DNA of 59,731 nt from JBFWIW01 sp050253535 (GTDB lineage: Bacteria; Bacillota; Clostridia; Oscillospirales; Oscillospiraceae). The translations under genes and the position numbers were made by a program. The stretch covers positions 1 to 59,731 of the forward strand of contig JBFWIW010000011.1 of the NCBI GenBank assembly GCA_050253535.1, in the 5' to 3' direction. The notes under the pieces were generated by a model, which ran no database searches, was not told the DNA's origin, and was given only the letters and a program-made list of their open reading frames with translations. Below are positions 7,498 through 16,319 of the stretch, piece after piece; the first letter of the stretch is position 1; every line of letters begins with the position of its first letter.

Positions 7498-9924
7498 TTA
7501 ATTTACCCTGCTGCGGAAGATTCCATAGTTTGTGGCGTTTCCCGTCGAAGTGTCATTCTGCGCAGTGCCGGGATCCGTCGGCGTATCGGGATCCGCCGGC
7601 GTATCGGGATCCGTCGGCGTATCGGGATCTGTCGGCGTATCGGTACCGCCGGGCTCACCCGTCCCGGGATCTTCGGGAGTTTCGGGTATTGCCGGCGTGT
7701 CGTTCTGGTAAGTGAAGGTGATGATATTCTTCGCCGGGTCGTCCTTTACAGTGATCGTGACTTCCTGCTCGCTCATTAGGGTATAGCCGTCGATATTTTT
7801 GGCGACTACAGTCACTTCGCGTCCGGCGAGCTTGGACCCCGTATCGGTGTACAGCTCCGCACCGTTCTCATCAACGCCGCGGACGGTGTAATCGGTTGGC
7901 TCATCGACGCCGGGAACAGGGGCCTGATAGGTGTTTGTCGGGGTGGAGAAATCCTTGTATTCGAGGTCCTCGTGAACGGAAGACATAACCTTTTTCCACA
8001 GCTGGGCCGCGGGGTTGCCGGTGACATGAATCTTCGCCGGGGTATCATAGCCCGTCCAGACGACGGCAGTGTAATAAGGTGTGAAACCGCAGAACCAGCG
8101 GTCGCAGTTGTCTGAAGTTGTACCCGTCTTGCCGGCGGTGGGCATGTTCGAGAGTTTAGCCTCATAACCGGTGCCGGAGGTAGCGGCGTCCTTTAGCATA
8201 CTAGTCATCCAATATGCCGTCGTCTCACTGATGGCGACGTTCGTCTCAGGCTCGTTATCAAGAACGACATTGTCGTCCGCGTCACAAATTTTTGTATAAG
8301 TGCGGGTTTCGGTATATACGCCGCCGTTCGTAAATATATCGTATGCGGCGGCCATTTCGCGGACGGTTACGCCGTCTGTGAGCTGGCCGAGGGCGAGTGG
8401 GGCGTAGTTCAAGTCGGAAAGACCGTCTCTGTAATATACAAGGCTGTCTTCCATACCCAGCTTCTGAGTGAGAAAGTCGAACGAGGTCTGCGGAGATAGC
8501 TCATCAAGTATCTGTGCGGAGACGGTGTTTATCGAACGGCGCAGACCTTCTCGCACGGTGACAACGCCGCTGTATTTTCGGTCGTCGTTTTTCGGCATCC
8601 AGTCGGTGCCCTTTAGCGTTACATCCTCACTGTCCTCAAAGCGGGTGTTAGGCGTTATAAGGCCCAGGTCCATCGCCGGGGCGTACACGGCTATCGGTTT
8701 AAAGGAGGAGCCTGCCGGGCGTTGGGTATAGGTCGCCCGGTTTAGTACGCGGTTCGCGGTCTTTTCACCGACGCCGCCGGAGAGGGCGACGATGTTCCCC
8801 GTTTTCGGATCCGTTATCACTATGCCGGACTGAAATTGCTGGGTGCTTCCGGTGGTTTTGGGTATCTGGTCCAGATCCTGATATATGGTGTCAACCTTTT
8901 CCTGAATGCCGACGTCTATGGTAGAGTAGATCTTATAACCCGCCGTGAAGAGGAGACGCTGGGCGACCTTGTAGGTACAGCCCTTGGCCTCCATCAGGTC
9001 GGATATCGCATCCTCGATGACGGCGTCGACAAAGTAGGAGTATATAACGGTCTCTTCCTCTTCGTCCTCGCCGCGCTGGAAGACCAGCTTTTCGGCGACG
9101 GCATCATCATAAGTCTCCTTGTCAATATAACCCTGATCGTACATCTGGAAGAGTATGTCTTCCTGGCGCTCCTTGTTGCGTTCCTTGTTGATATAGGGGC
9201 TGTACATAGAGGGGTTGTTCGTGATTCCGACTATGGAGCACATTTCAGCCAGAGACAGCTCTGATACATCCTTGCCGAAATAGTAATTTGACGCAGCGCC
9301 GATGCCATACTGCCCATGCCCGAAATAAACCACGTTCAGGTACCATTCGATAATTTGGTCCTTTTTATAATTCTTTTCCAGCTCGAGCGCCCTGAATATT
9401 TCCAGAAGCTTTCGCTGGACGGTGACCTCATCTTCGGTGGTCAGGTTTTTTATGAGCTGCTGGGTGAGCGTTGAACCGCCGAACGTATCGTCCATACTCA
9501 GGAACATGTTGAAAAAGGCATGAGTTGTCCTGAACCAGTCTACACCATTATGTTTGTAAAAGCGCTTGTCCTCGATGGCTACGACGGCGTGCTCCATATC
9601 CAGCGGTATATTGTCGTAAGACACCCATGTGCGGTTCTCGCTGCTCTGAAGGGCGGTTAGCTCCTTGTATTCGCCGGTATCCGAATCCTCGTAGTATACG
9701 ACGCTTGTGAGGTTCAGGGTGAAATCCTCAAGCGTCATGTCAAGTTCATCGGTGAGATTCGTTTTCAGATAGATCGCAAATATACATGCGAAGATAAGGC
9801 CGGTGGTAACGCCGATAAGCAGAAGCGTGCCGATTATTCTAAATATGATTGAAAAGACTCCGCCGATGCCCATGGCGCTTTTTTTCGCGGCGGTTGTCAT
9901 AAAGTCTTTTTTGCTTTTGCGCAA
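7498..9924 (-). CDS. class A penicillin-binding protein (transglycosylase/transpeptidase)
   Basis: 808-aa bifunctional cell-wall synthase. It has a membrane anchor near residues 20-50, then a GT51 glycosyltransferase with EDKRFYKHNGVDWFR, GGSTLTQQLIKN and WYLNVVYFGHG. The transpeptidase has the catalytic SxxK in AGSSFKPI, SIN (RSINTVS) and KTGT. After the enzyme come a small beta domain (TVVAKNIDGYTL...) and a Pro/Thr/Asp-rich low-complexity tail with repeated DTPTDP units. The open frame reaches TTG 9966, but TTG 9924 is chosen because GAGG sits eight bases before it. The protein is monocistronic and faces the cell surface. Confidence 0.93.
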   Translation of the reverse strand: MRKSKKDFMTTAAKKSAMGIGGVFSIIFRIIGTLLLIGVTTGLIFACIFAIYLKTNLTDELDMTLEDFTLNLTSVVYYEDSDTGEYKELTALQSSENRTWVSYDNIPLDMEHAVVAIEDKRFYKHNGVDWFRTTHAFFNMFLSMDDTFGGSTLTQQLIKNLTTEDEVTVQRKLLEIFRALELEKNYKKDQIIEWYLNVVYFGHGQYGIGAASNYYFGKDVSELSLAEMCSIVGITNNPSMYSPYINKERNKERQEDILFQMYDQGYIDKETYDDAVAEKLVFQRGEDEEEETVIYSYFVDAVIEDAISDLMEAKGCTYKVAQRLLFTAGYKIYSTIDVGIQEKVDTIYQDLDQIPKTTGSTQQFQSGIVITDPKTGNIVALSGGVGEKTANRVLNRATYTQRPAGSSFKPIAVYAPAMDLGLITPNTRFEDSEDVTLKGTDWMPKNDDRKYSGVVTVREGLRRSINTVSAQILDELSPQTSFDFLTQKLGMEDSLVYYRDGLSDLNYAPLALGQLTDGVTVREMAAAYDIFTNGGVYTETRTYTKICDADDNVVLDNEPETNVAISETTAYWMTSMLKDAATSGTGYEAKLSNMPTAGKTGTTSDNCDRWFCGFTPYYTAVVWTGYDTPAKIHVTGNPAAQLWKKVMSSVHEDLEYKDFSTPTNTYQAPVPGVDEPTDYTVRGVDENGAELYTDTGSKLAGREVTVVAKNIDGYTLMSEQEVTITVKDDPAKNIITFTYQNDTPAIPETPEDPGTGEPGGTDTPTDPDTPTDPDTPADPDTPTDPGTAQNDTSTGNATNYGIFRSRVN

Positions 9925-10199
9925 GATATACACCTCACAATTCGGAAAATGCCCGAGTCCGCGCAATGCCGCGCGGACTAAACAGAACGCGCCTATACGA
10001 ACCCGGCCCGCCTCTGCTTATTTTTATTTTGTTGAAGCTTACAGTTCAACTTATTCTACCATTCTAACACACCGTGTCAACATTTTATATTCGAACCTAA
10101 AAATAGCGGAAAGGGTTAAAAGCGCGGCAATATACAGGTTAAAACATGGAAAAAATGGGGATAATATGTTCAAATTACAGCAAGAAAGGACGTTTTATT

Positions 10200-10583
10200 A
10201 TGAAAAACGGAACTAAAACCGTTTTGGCGTGCGCCGTAATCTTCACAGTGTCCTTCACACTTACCGGACTCGTTATGGGTACGGGGGAAGGCGCTGCGGA
10301 GCCCGCTGTGCAGACAGTGTACGCGGAAGCTGCGGAGACCGTGCAGACAGCAGAAACCGCAGAGGTTGCAGACATTGTTACCCCCTCTTCAGAAGGGTAT
10401 GTTCTGCGCTCTTACGAAGGCAACGTAGCCGTTTTCTACGGTGAGTTTCAGGCCGTACCGGCTATAGAGACCAATATCAGCGTGGAAGACCTGCGGAGTG
10501 CCGACAGAGAGCTGCTTGAAAGCGGGATAAGAGTGTCTTCGTACGAGGACGTGGTCAGACTCCTTGAGGATTTTAATTCGTAA
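10200..10583 (+). CDS. small exported protein, BofC C-terminal-like
   Basis: 127 aa. A signal peptide or anchor spans about residues 5-28 (TVLACAVIFTVSFTLTGLV), followed by an Ala/Glu/Thr-rich linker and a compact C-terminal domain GYVLRSYEGNVAVFYG ... SSYEDVVRLLEDF. This domain pattern (a strand pair, then a helix pair ending in LLEDF) is common in clostridial proteins annotated as BofC-like or hypothetical. In Bacillus, BofC acts between spore membranes, but that role is not shown here. ATG 10200 follows AAGAAAGGA. Its function is uncertain. Confidence 0.7.
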   Translation: MKNGTKTVLACAVIFTVSFTLTGLVMGTGEGAAEPAVQTVYAEAAETVQTAETAEVADIVTPSSEGYVLRSYEGNVAVFYGEFQAVPAIETNISVEDLRSADRELLESGIRVSSYEDVVRLLEDFNS

Positions 10584-10976
10584 ACCCTTGATTTATAACC
10601 CCGTTTAAGGTAAAATATAAACAGCAAAGAAGCTGCGGGGCTTATCATAAAACATGTTTTTCGATAAAAACGGGTAAAAATTCACAGCGAGATTTGGCCT
10701 CTGAAGGTCGGGATTCCACCGTGCATGTCGCAGGAATCCTTGTAAGAGCATAATTTTCAAAAATCGATCACGCACACAGGATATGATTTTGCGGCGTTCT
10801 GCCGGAAGCGGGTACCCCGCGGCAATACTTATTCGGAGGGATAGTGTGAAAGACACACTATTTTTGGTTGCGCCAATTGCCAACGCTTAAAAAGCAAAGC
10901 AATTTATGCGCAAAATAACCTCCCGAGATTGTGATGTTTTCGTTTCAATTGGCGCGCTTTGCGCAGGGAGGTTAAC
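10584..10976. other. non-coding stretch with degenerate repeat-like sequence
   Basis: No credible gene. The segment around 10727-10845 contains ATGTCGCAGGAAT and ACTTATTCGG in the same order as a stretch at 1621-1705, suggesting two diverged copies of one intergenic repeat. A short hairpin (AGTGTG...CACACT) lies near 10852. The region ends in the GGGAGG ribosome site of the DUF1292 gene. Confidence 0.35.
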
Positions 10977-11261
10977 ATGAACGAGGATTACGGAAGTGAT
11001 TTTATCTCGATAAGCGACGATGAGGGAAACGCTTACGAGCTCGAACATCTGGATACCATCGAGTATAACGGCGTGTTTTATCTGGCTTTTCTGCCCGCAG
11101 ATTTGGATGAGAACGACGAGAACTACGGTATGGTTATCCTAAAGACCGAAGAGGTGGACGGCGAGGAGTTTTTGGTAAACCCGCCGGAAGACGAGCTTGA
11201 TGCCGTCTATGAAAAGTTCATGAAGCAGCTTTTTGAGGACGACGGGGAAGAGAACGGCTGA
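10977..11261 (+). CDS. DUF1292 family protein
   Basis: 94-aa, strongly acidic cytoplasmic protein of the DUF1292/YrzB type. The fold is visible as ISISDDEGNAYELEHLDTIEY, then VFYLAFLP and ILKTEEVDGEEFLVNPPEDE, ending in acidic residues. These proteins are widespread in Firmicutes and have no known biochemical role. ATG 10977 is preceded by GGGAGG at six bases' spacing; an upstream in-frame start has no such site. It lies just upstream of the 6S RNA on the same strand. Confidence 0.85.
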   Translation: MNEDYGSDFISISDDEGNAYELEHLDTIEYNGVFYLAFLPADLDENDENYGMVILKTEEVDGEEFLVNPPEDELDAVYEKFMKQLFEDDGEENG

Positions 11262-11340
11262 GACGAAAAAGGCCTGAAAATCCCACGTATATATAAAATT
11301 AAAATGTCATATAAGTACTATATATTTATGCGCGGAAGAA

Positions 11341-11541
11341 AAAGACCCTGCTGTGTTCGTGATAGATCTTTTTAAACCCACATTTATAATAAGGGACGCC
11401 AACCTCTTGCGATGGATTGCAGGCCTCCCGTGCCGCCTTGAGCGGCTACGGAAGTTGGAAGCAGCGAAATCGTAAGGGCGCGACCCACCTGCCGACATAG
11501 TGCAGGTTATAAATGGGTCTACACGGCATATGCGGGGTCTT
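11341..11541 (+). ncRNA. ssrS: 6S RNA
   Basis: About 200 nt forming one long interrupted hairpin. The ends pair (AAAGACCCTGC with GCGGGGTCTT), then ACCCACATTTATAA with TTATAAATGGGT, leaving an internal bubble. The apical arm is CCAAC...GTTGG with an inner GCCGC-CTTGA-GCGGC stem-loop, and a side hairpin CTGC...GCAG follows. The end sequences (CCCTGCTGTGTTCGTGATAG and GGGTCTACACGGCATATGCG) match what I recall of clostridial 6S RNAs. 6S RNA mimics an open promoter and traps SigA-RNA polymerase in stationary phase. Identification is from structure and recalled sequence only. Confidence 0.75.
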
Positions 11542-11714
11542 GTTTTATCCGGTTATGCGTGAAAAATCCCCGTACCCTTAGAGACGGGTTCGTTTGGCGT
11601 TTGTTGTATAACACCGCTGATTTTTCAAGCAAAGCTCGATTTGTTAATTTTTTTCGGCAGTTAAAATAAAACTTGAAAGAACGTAATATATCGGATATAA
11701 TTCTTAATGTTGTA

Positions 11715-11998
11715 AACAAGGCGAGGGGTGTCGAATACAGCCCGGTTATCGTAATCCCGCCGCGACGATGACTTTGTTATACTCCTCACCTTACGGAAAG
11801 TAGAACTTCGCAGTCCGCCTCCTCGACACGGCGGGCTCACGATAACTCTGCGACCTCTGCCCAAAAGATAATCGTGTCCCAAAAGGCAGAGGATACGGAC
11901 AGGCTAACGCCTGCCGGAGACGATAACGCGTTGGGACGCGATTAGATTGAGGCAGAGGCGTATTGGGTTCAGCGCCCATCGCCTTAATACTACTCCGC
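11715..11998 (+). ncRNA. structured leader-like region of unknown class
   Basis: No ORF looks real here, yet stems are dense: CCTCTGCC/GGCAGAGG (about 11859-11895), CAGGC-TAAC-GCCTG, CGCG-TTGGGA-CGCG and AGGCG...CGCCT enclosing TGGG...CCCA. Further upstream, GTGTCGA and GTTATCG have partners TCGACAC and CGATAAC in an order that would make a pseudoknot. It ends about 20 nt before the PrsA-like gene. I could not match it to tmRNA, RNase P, SRP RNA or a riboswitch. It could be a cis leader or a separate RNA. Confidence 0.35.
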
Positions 11999-12017
11999 TA
12001 CAAAGGAATGATTTTTT

Positions 12018-13613
12018 ATGGGCGCATCAAAAGAAAAAAAGAAACGGGTCGGATACAGAGAGGAAGGCTTGGACTGGAAGTCTAAGAAGCTTGCCGAAGA
12101 GGAAAAAGCCAGGAAGAAATCCAATATTAAGCACTGGGTAATCGGTTCGCTTACGGTCATTATAATAGCAGTTATTATAGTTTTTGGCTCGAATATAACG
12201 TATAAGTATTTCACCGCCGTAAAAGCGGGTGATGTGGGCTACTCATCCGCCGACTATAACTACTATTATTACACCACATATAATAATTACTACAGCTCTT
12301 ATTACAACTCCTACGGGGATTACGCGCAGTATTTTATGCCGTCGGAGGCCGACCTTAAACAGGATACCCTTGACACCATGCAGGAGGTCGCTCTGCTTAC
12401 GACCGAGGCAAAGGCAGCCGGCTACACGCTCCCCCAGGAGGGACTGGATAGTGTCGATCAGGCCATCTCGACTTATAAGAGCGCGGCCAGCCAGAACAAT
12501 TATTCATCGCTGGGTTCGTTCCTGGCCGCTTATTACGGCAAGGGTATGAGCGAAAAGATATTCGTTGAGGATATGACCGATTATCTCACGGCGAGCTATT
12601 ATGCGAAGGAACTGGTAGGGTCTTACGAATATACGTCGGACGAGCTCTCGGCTTATTATGACGAGAATAAGGACGATTTTGACAACTTTACCTTCAGATA
12701 CTTTTATTTTGACGGCTCCGCGGTTGAGGCGGACGAGGAAAACGGTGTCGAGGCGGTGGATTCCGAGACCGCGATGGCTAACGCCAAGGCCCTTGCCGAC
12801 GAATTTTTGGGTAAGATAACCGACGAGTCTTCCTTTACTGCGCTGGCTTATTCGTATGCGGACGAGAATTCAAAGTCCAGTTATCAGGACCCGGACTATT
12901 CGCTTGTGACTTATCAGGGCAGTTATATTTCGAGCAATATGCCGAATGTTTATGACTGGATTATCGGGTCGGGCCGCACCGAAGGCGAAACCACCGTTGC
13001 CGAGAGCACCAGCGGCTACTATGTCGTATATTATATCTCCCGCGCCGACAACGACTATGCGACCGTTGATGCTCGCCACATCCTCATTGCCCCGGTTACC
13101 GTTAATAAGGACGACTACACGACCGACGAGGAATATCAGGCGGCTGTTACGGCGGCAAGCGATGCCGCAAAGGAAAAGGCAGACGAGGTCTATACCGAGT
13201 GGAAGAACGGCGATATGACCGAGGAAAGCTTTGCCGCGCTCGCAGATCAGTATTCCGGGGATACGGGCAGCAACAATAACGGCGGCCTATATGAAAAGAT
13301 CTATAAGGGTCAGATGCTGACCGAGTTCAACGACTGGGTGTTCAATTCCTCCAGAAAAGCCGGCGATACCGGTATAATCCAGACGTCCTATGGATATCAC
13401 ATCATCTATTTTGTCGGGACGGATATGACGTATAACGATTATCTCGCCGATAGCGCCAAGAGAGAAGAACAGTATTCCACGTGGAAAGAAGAGAATTTAG
13501 TGGATTATCCAGTATCCACCAACTGGTTTCTCAACTGGGGCACCAAAAAGGAGACCACCAGCGACAGCGGGAGCACCGATACCAGTACGGGAACCGATAC
13601 GGCAGCAGGTTAA
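12018..13613 (+). CDS. prsA: PrsA-like foldase, PpiC-type peptidyl-prolyl isomerase
   Basis: 531 aa. A lysine-rich cytoplasmic tail of about 40 residues, one transmembrane helix (VIGSLTVIIIAVIIVFGS, about 42-62), then a Tyr/Asn/Ser-rich stretch and a SurA-like N-terminal chaperone region. A parvulin domain lies near residues 350-480 (ARHILIAP, then GSNNNGGLYEKIYKGQM, then GYHIIYF). Such proteins fold secreted proteins outside the membrane. It has no lipobox, so it is anchored by the helix and not as a classical PrsA lipoprotein. A Ser/Thr-rich tail and paired terminators follow. Confidence 0.85.
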   Translation: MGASKEKKKRVGYREEGLDWKSKKLAEEEKARKKSNIKHWVIGSLTVIIIAVIIVFGSNITYKYFTAVKAGDVGYSSADYNYYYYTTYNNYYSSYYNSYGDYAQYFMPSEADLKQDTLDTMQEVALLTTEAKAAGYTLPQEGLDSVDQAISTYKSAASQNNYSSLGSFLAAYYGKGMSEKIFVEDMTDYLTASYYAKELVGSYEYTSDELSAYYDENKDDFDNFTFRYFYFDGSAVEADEENGVEAVDSETAMANAKALADEFLGKITDESSFTALAYSYADENSKSSYQDPDYSLVTYQGSYISSNMPNVYDWIIGSGRTEGETTVAESTSGYYVVYYISRADNDYATVDARHILIAPVTVNKDDYTTDEEYQAAVTAASDAAKEKADEVYTEWKNGDMTEESFAALADQYSGDTGSNNNGGLYEKIYKGQMLTEFNDWVFNSSRKAGDTGIIQTSYGYHIIYFVGTDMTYNDYLADSAKREEQYSTWKEENLVDYPVSTNWFLNWGTKKETTSDSGSTDTSTGTDTAAG

Positions 13614-13623
13614 TACAATAATT

Positions 13624-13652
13624 TAAGCGGCGCGGAATTTCCGCGCCGCTTA
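13624..13652 (+). terminator. first hairpin after the foldase gene
   Basis: TAAGCGGCGCGGAA pairs with TTCCGCGCCGCTTA as a perfect stem, followed by AAAAAAC. It lies 10 bp after the foldase stop. Its arms share GGCGCGGAA and TTCCGC sequence with the next hairpin, so the two could form alternative pairings. Confidence 0.65.
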
Positions 13653-13656
13653 AAAA

Positions 13657-13698
13657 AACTGAGACGGCGCGGAAATTCCGCACCGTCTCAGTTTTTTT
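13657..13698 (+). terminator. rho-independent terminator
   Basis: AAACTGAGACGGCGCGGAA pairs with TTCCGCACCGTCTCAGTTT (one mismatch), followed by a run of T. It is the main terminator of the foldase gene. On the minus strand it also begins with an A-run, so it may work in both directions. Confidence 0.8.
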
Positions 13699-13951
13699 GA
13701 CTGAGCACTGCAAAACGGGTACACGCCCATTGCGGCTTCCAAACGGAGCGAGTACGGCATATTATGAAAAGGCTGAACTTTAGGCCGAGGCGGACAGCCG
13801 TTCGGCTCCGGGACCGCTGCGCACAGAAGGCGGGATAGGCTGTTGCGCTGCCATGTCACTCATAGATCATACGTTGGCGATAAAAAGTATATTGATGTTA
13901 AAAAGGACACCTGGAGCGAAAATATGCTTTTTTCAAATTAGAAGGTCATAT
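13699..13951. other. intergenic stretch without a convincing gene
   Basis: One minus-strand frame is open through most of it (containing PYSLRLEAAMGVYPF) but it starts without a ribosome site and runs into the terminator. It looks like a conserved intergenic element and not a gene. No promoter was identified with confidence. Confidence 0.3.
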
Positions 13952-14059
13952 ATGGAAAAAATATTGACGGAGTGGAAACTCCGGCTTCAGATAAGAACTC
14001 CTATAAAAGCATCGACTGAACCGAGCATGCCGTTAAAGGAGGTGCGCAAAAGTGTTTGA
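13952..14059 (+). CDS. possible 35-aa ORF coupled to the next gene
   Basis: ATG 13952 follows AGAAGGTC and opens a 35-codon basic ORF (MEKILTEWKLRLQIR...). Its last codons contain the AAAGGAGGTG ribosome site and overlap the GTG start of the next gene by 8 nt. Short ORFs in this position occur in phage tail-to-lysis regions. Coding is plausible but unproven. Confidence 0.3.
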   Translation: MEKILTEWKLRLQIRTPIKASTEPSMPLKEVRKSV

Positions 14060-14369
14060 TACGCTCATTCCCGTGGCAGCCACGGTGATTGTCGCTTTAG
14101 TAGAGGCGCTTGCCGCTATGGACAGAAAAAGAGACAAGGACTTACGAAGGCGCACCGAGCGGAGAGAAGAGGACAGAGCCAGGGAGGGACGGCTCGCCAT
14201 GCTTATGATGGACGCGAGCCTTGAGCTCAGTCTTGCGACGGCAATCGCCGTTGAGCAGCAAAAATCAAACGGGGAAATGAAAACTGCAAAGCAAAAGGCC
14301 GAGGAGGCACAGGAGAAGTACCGCGAATTTATTATGGAGATAGCGGCCAGACAAGTCGCAAAAATGTAA
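14052..14369 (+). CDS. small phage-type protein with N-terminal membrane segment
   Basis: 105 aa from a GTG start with an excellent AAAGGAGGTG site. The N-terminus is hydrophobic (LIPVAATVIVALVEALAAM), followed by a highly charged helix (RKRDKDLRRRTERREEDRAR), an MLMMDASLELSLATAIAV segment and a second charged helix. This plan resembles small proteins encoded just before holins in clostridial prophages. No holin lies beside it here; a holin-like gene stands alone 5.7 kb away at 20045. It could be a domesticated phage gene. Its function is unknown. Confidence 0.6.
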   Translation: MFDTLIPVAATVIVALVEALAAMDRKRDKDLRRRTERREEDRAREGRLAMLMMDASLELSLATAIAVEQQKSNGEMKTAKQKAEEAQEKYREFIMEIAARQVAKM

Positions 14370-14418
14370 AAACACCGGGAGCCGTCCGGCTACCGGCGAT
14401 ATGACGGCTTCACTTCAG

Positions 14419-14470
14419 AAGGGCATGGGGTACGCTGCACTGTCGTATTCCCATGCCCTTTTCCTTTTTA
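14419..14470 (+). terminator. rho-independent terminator
   Basis: AAGGGCATGGG pairs with CCCATGCCCTT across a loop of about 20 nt (itself containing TAC...GTA), followed by TTCCTTTTTATT. It terminates the phage-type gene. Confidence 0.7.
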
Positions 14471-14475
14471 TTCTT

Positions 14476-14552
14476 ATATTGCTATTCGATTAACCTGATA
14501 ATATAAAACATCCTAGTTTTGTATTTTTATCATCTCAATCAAATAGCGGTAT
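14476..14552. repeat. foldback repeat, internally deleted copy (77 bp)
   Basis: It starts ATATTGCTATTCGATTAACC and ends CTCAATCAAATAGCGGTAT, the same termini as the about 150-bp copies at 19709, 25902 and 45187, but the centre is missing. This makes it the shortest member of the family. Confidence 0.7.
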
Positions 14553-14578
14553 TAAAACGCGGCTTTTCCGTCGCAAGC

Positions 14579-16120
14579 TTATAATTCGTATGGAACATAT
14601 TTTATCGCATCCATCACATATTTATTTCCGTCGAAGGCATAGGTGATATCAATTTCACCTATAAAAACCGTACAGGAGACCTGAACGGGGACCGAAGCCT
14701 TAAATTCTGATCCGTCAGCTGCGTAAGTTACGATGCTCCCAAAAACAGCCTTATCCTCAGCCCATCCCCAGGCATAATTCTCGTCTAATGTTATAAGGGA
14801 CCGCTGTCCGTTTACGGTAATGGTAATTAAAACGGCACCGTTTTCATGGACGATCGACGAAAACACATTTTGACTGATAATATCCAATGGATTTTCAACG
14901 GCGGTCTCCTCGAAACTCTCCGGATTAATGACATGGATATCTTTAATGTTGACGCCCGTGCCTTCACCTGTCGTCAGGATTATAACCAGTTCATTCTGCC
15001 CGTCACCGTTTAAATCTTCCAGAGAGAGCTCGGGCAGAAATGACTCTTTGGCGATGTTTTCCCATCCGAAGTATTTGCAGACGCCGTTTATGGAGAGGCA
15101 GAGCCCTTCATATGGGCCGCCGGGTGAACCCAAACTGTTTTTGTCGCCGTAAATATAGATGTTGTCATCGGGCAGACTCGCAAGCAGTATGCTTGATTCG
15201 GGTATTGTTTTTAAGGCCGCTTCATTAGGAACAAAGCTTTTTGCGATTTCCATAGCCGTCTGCTCGTCCACTTTGGCGGAATCGAAACAGATGTCAAAGG
15301 CGCAGGCGAGGTCAGAGAGCATGATGTATATATGCAGCTCATCCACATAAGTGTCGTCATTTGCCGCCGCGGGCTGCGTTGCCCGGATCACCGCTTTCGC
15401 GGCGGGATAGTCAAAGCCGCTTATATTCCCGCTTGATAAAGTTTCCCTGTGATTGTCCTGAAATTGTGATATGGGGCAGTCCGAGTCGTAATTCCTGATT
15501 ACAAGGGAACCGACGGAATCGCCGGAAAGGCTGAAAAGTAAATAATAGCCATCGCCTTCGGCGCTCCAGCCTTTCGGAAGTGAAAATGAATAGAGGCCGG
15601 TGTCGTATATTCCGGTGTTAATTTCGACTGTGTGTTTTTCGTCATCGCAGGCGGAGGCAAACATTATGCCGGCCGCAAGATCGGAAAGTTTAACATAATG
15701 AGAGTCGTTTACGAGATATGAGCGCACTGTAATCTGCCGGACGCCGATATAATAGGCGGCTGTGGGCGTATGAGCAACCGCGCCTTCCGGCTTTGGCATC
15801 AGCAGTTCGCCGCCCGCCGGCGTATAGGCCGCTCCCATTTTAAGTGATACGGCATTTTCACTTCCGTCCCAGCTCACGTCAAACTGTTTTTCGGTGCCGG
15901 AGAGCGCCGCCGCCACATCGCGCAGCCTGTAATATACGCCGCCTTCGATCTCATATGCCCACAGGGATATGCCCTCGCCGCCATCGATGGAAAGCGAATA
16001 TTCCACAGGCGCGGCTGCGGCGCCGGGTGTGCCGGCCGACGCTGCAGCCTTAGGGCATATAAGTGAGAATACCAATGCCGCCGCCAACAACATGCCGATC
16101 CGTTTTTTTATTTTTTTCAT
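14579..16120 (-). CDS. exported protein with stalk-type domain and acidic repeat
   Basis: 513 aa with a clear signal peptide (KKRIGMLLAAALVFSLICPKAAASA). Residues about 40-190 resemble the copper-amine-oxidase N-terminal 'stalk' domain found in many clostridial surface proteins (SLWAYEIEGGVYYRLRDVAAAL; YVKLSDLAAGIMF). Near residue 370 is a Ca-binding-like LNGDGQNELVI segment of the FG-GAP type. No peptidase or lipase motif was seen. It is monocistronic and transcribed toward the phage-type gene. Its role on the cell surface is unknown. Confidence 0.7.
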   Translation of the reverse strand: MKKIKKRIGMLLAAALVFSLICPKAAASAGTPGAAAAPVEYSLSIDGGEGISLWAYEIEGGVYYRLRDVAAALSGTEKQFDVSWDGSENAVSLKMGAAYTPAGGELLMPKPEGAVAHTPTAAYYIGVRQITVRSYLVNDSHYVKLSDLAAGIMFASACDDEKHTVEINTGIYDTGLYSFSLPKGWSAEGDGYYLLFSLSGDSVGSLVIRNYDSDCPISQFQDNHRETLSSGNISGFDYPAAKAVIRATQPAAANDDTYVDELHIYIMLSDLACAFDICFDSAKVDEQTAMEIAKSFVPNEAALKTIPESSILLASLPDDNIYIYGDKNSLGSPGGPYEGLCLSINGVCKYFGWENIAKESFLPELSLEDLNGDGQNELVIILTTGEGTGVNIKDIHVINPESFEETAVENPLDIISQNVFSSIVHENGAVLITITVNGQRSLITLDENYAWGWAEDKAVFGSIVTYAADGSEFKASVPVQVSCTVFIGEIDITYAFDGNKYVMDAIKYVPYEL

Positions 16121-16319
16121 TACACTGTTCCTTCCGATCCTTCCAAAATGTCGTTTTCCATATTTTACGACCTGATCGGATAAAAAGCATTACGGATTAA
16201 CAACTATTCATTTACTATTAATTACAAATATGTCGGCGCCGGCAGAATGCCTCTCATCGGCGGCTGCTTAAATCCCGCGGGTTACCGGGGTTCGCGCTGT
16301 AAAAACGCCGGGCGAAAGC

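Noticed and set aside
10605..10883. 92-aa minus-strand ORF before the DUF1292 gene
   Set aside because: No ribosome site; overlaps repeat-like intergenic sequence.
11715..11998. tmRNA or RNase P RNA
   Set aside because: None of the conserved tmRNA ends or RNase P core motifs (such as GAGGAAAGTCC or ACAGAA) was found on either strand.
13650..13859. 69-aa minus-strand ORF after the foldase gene
   Set aside because: Starts without a ribosome site and ends inside a terminator hairpin; more likely an intergenic element.
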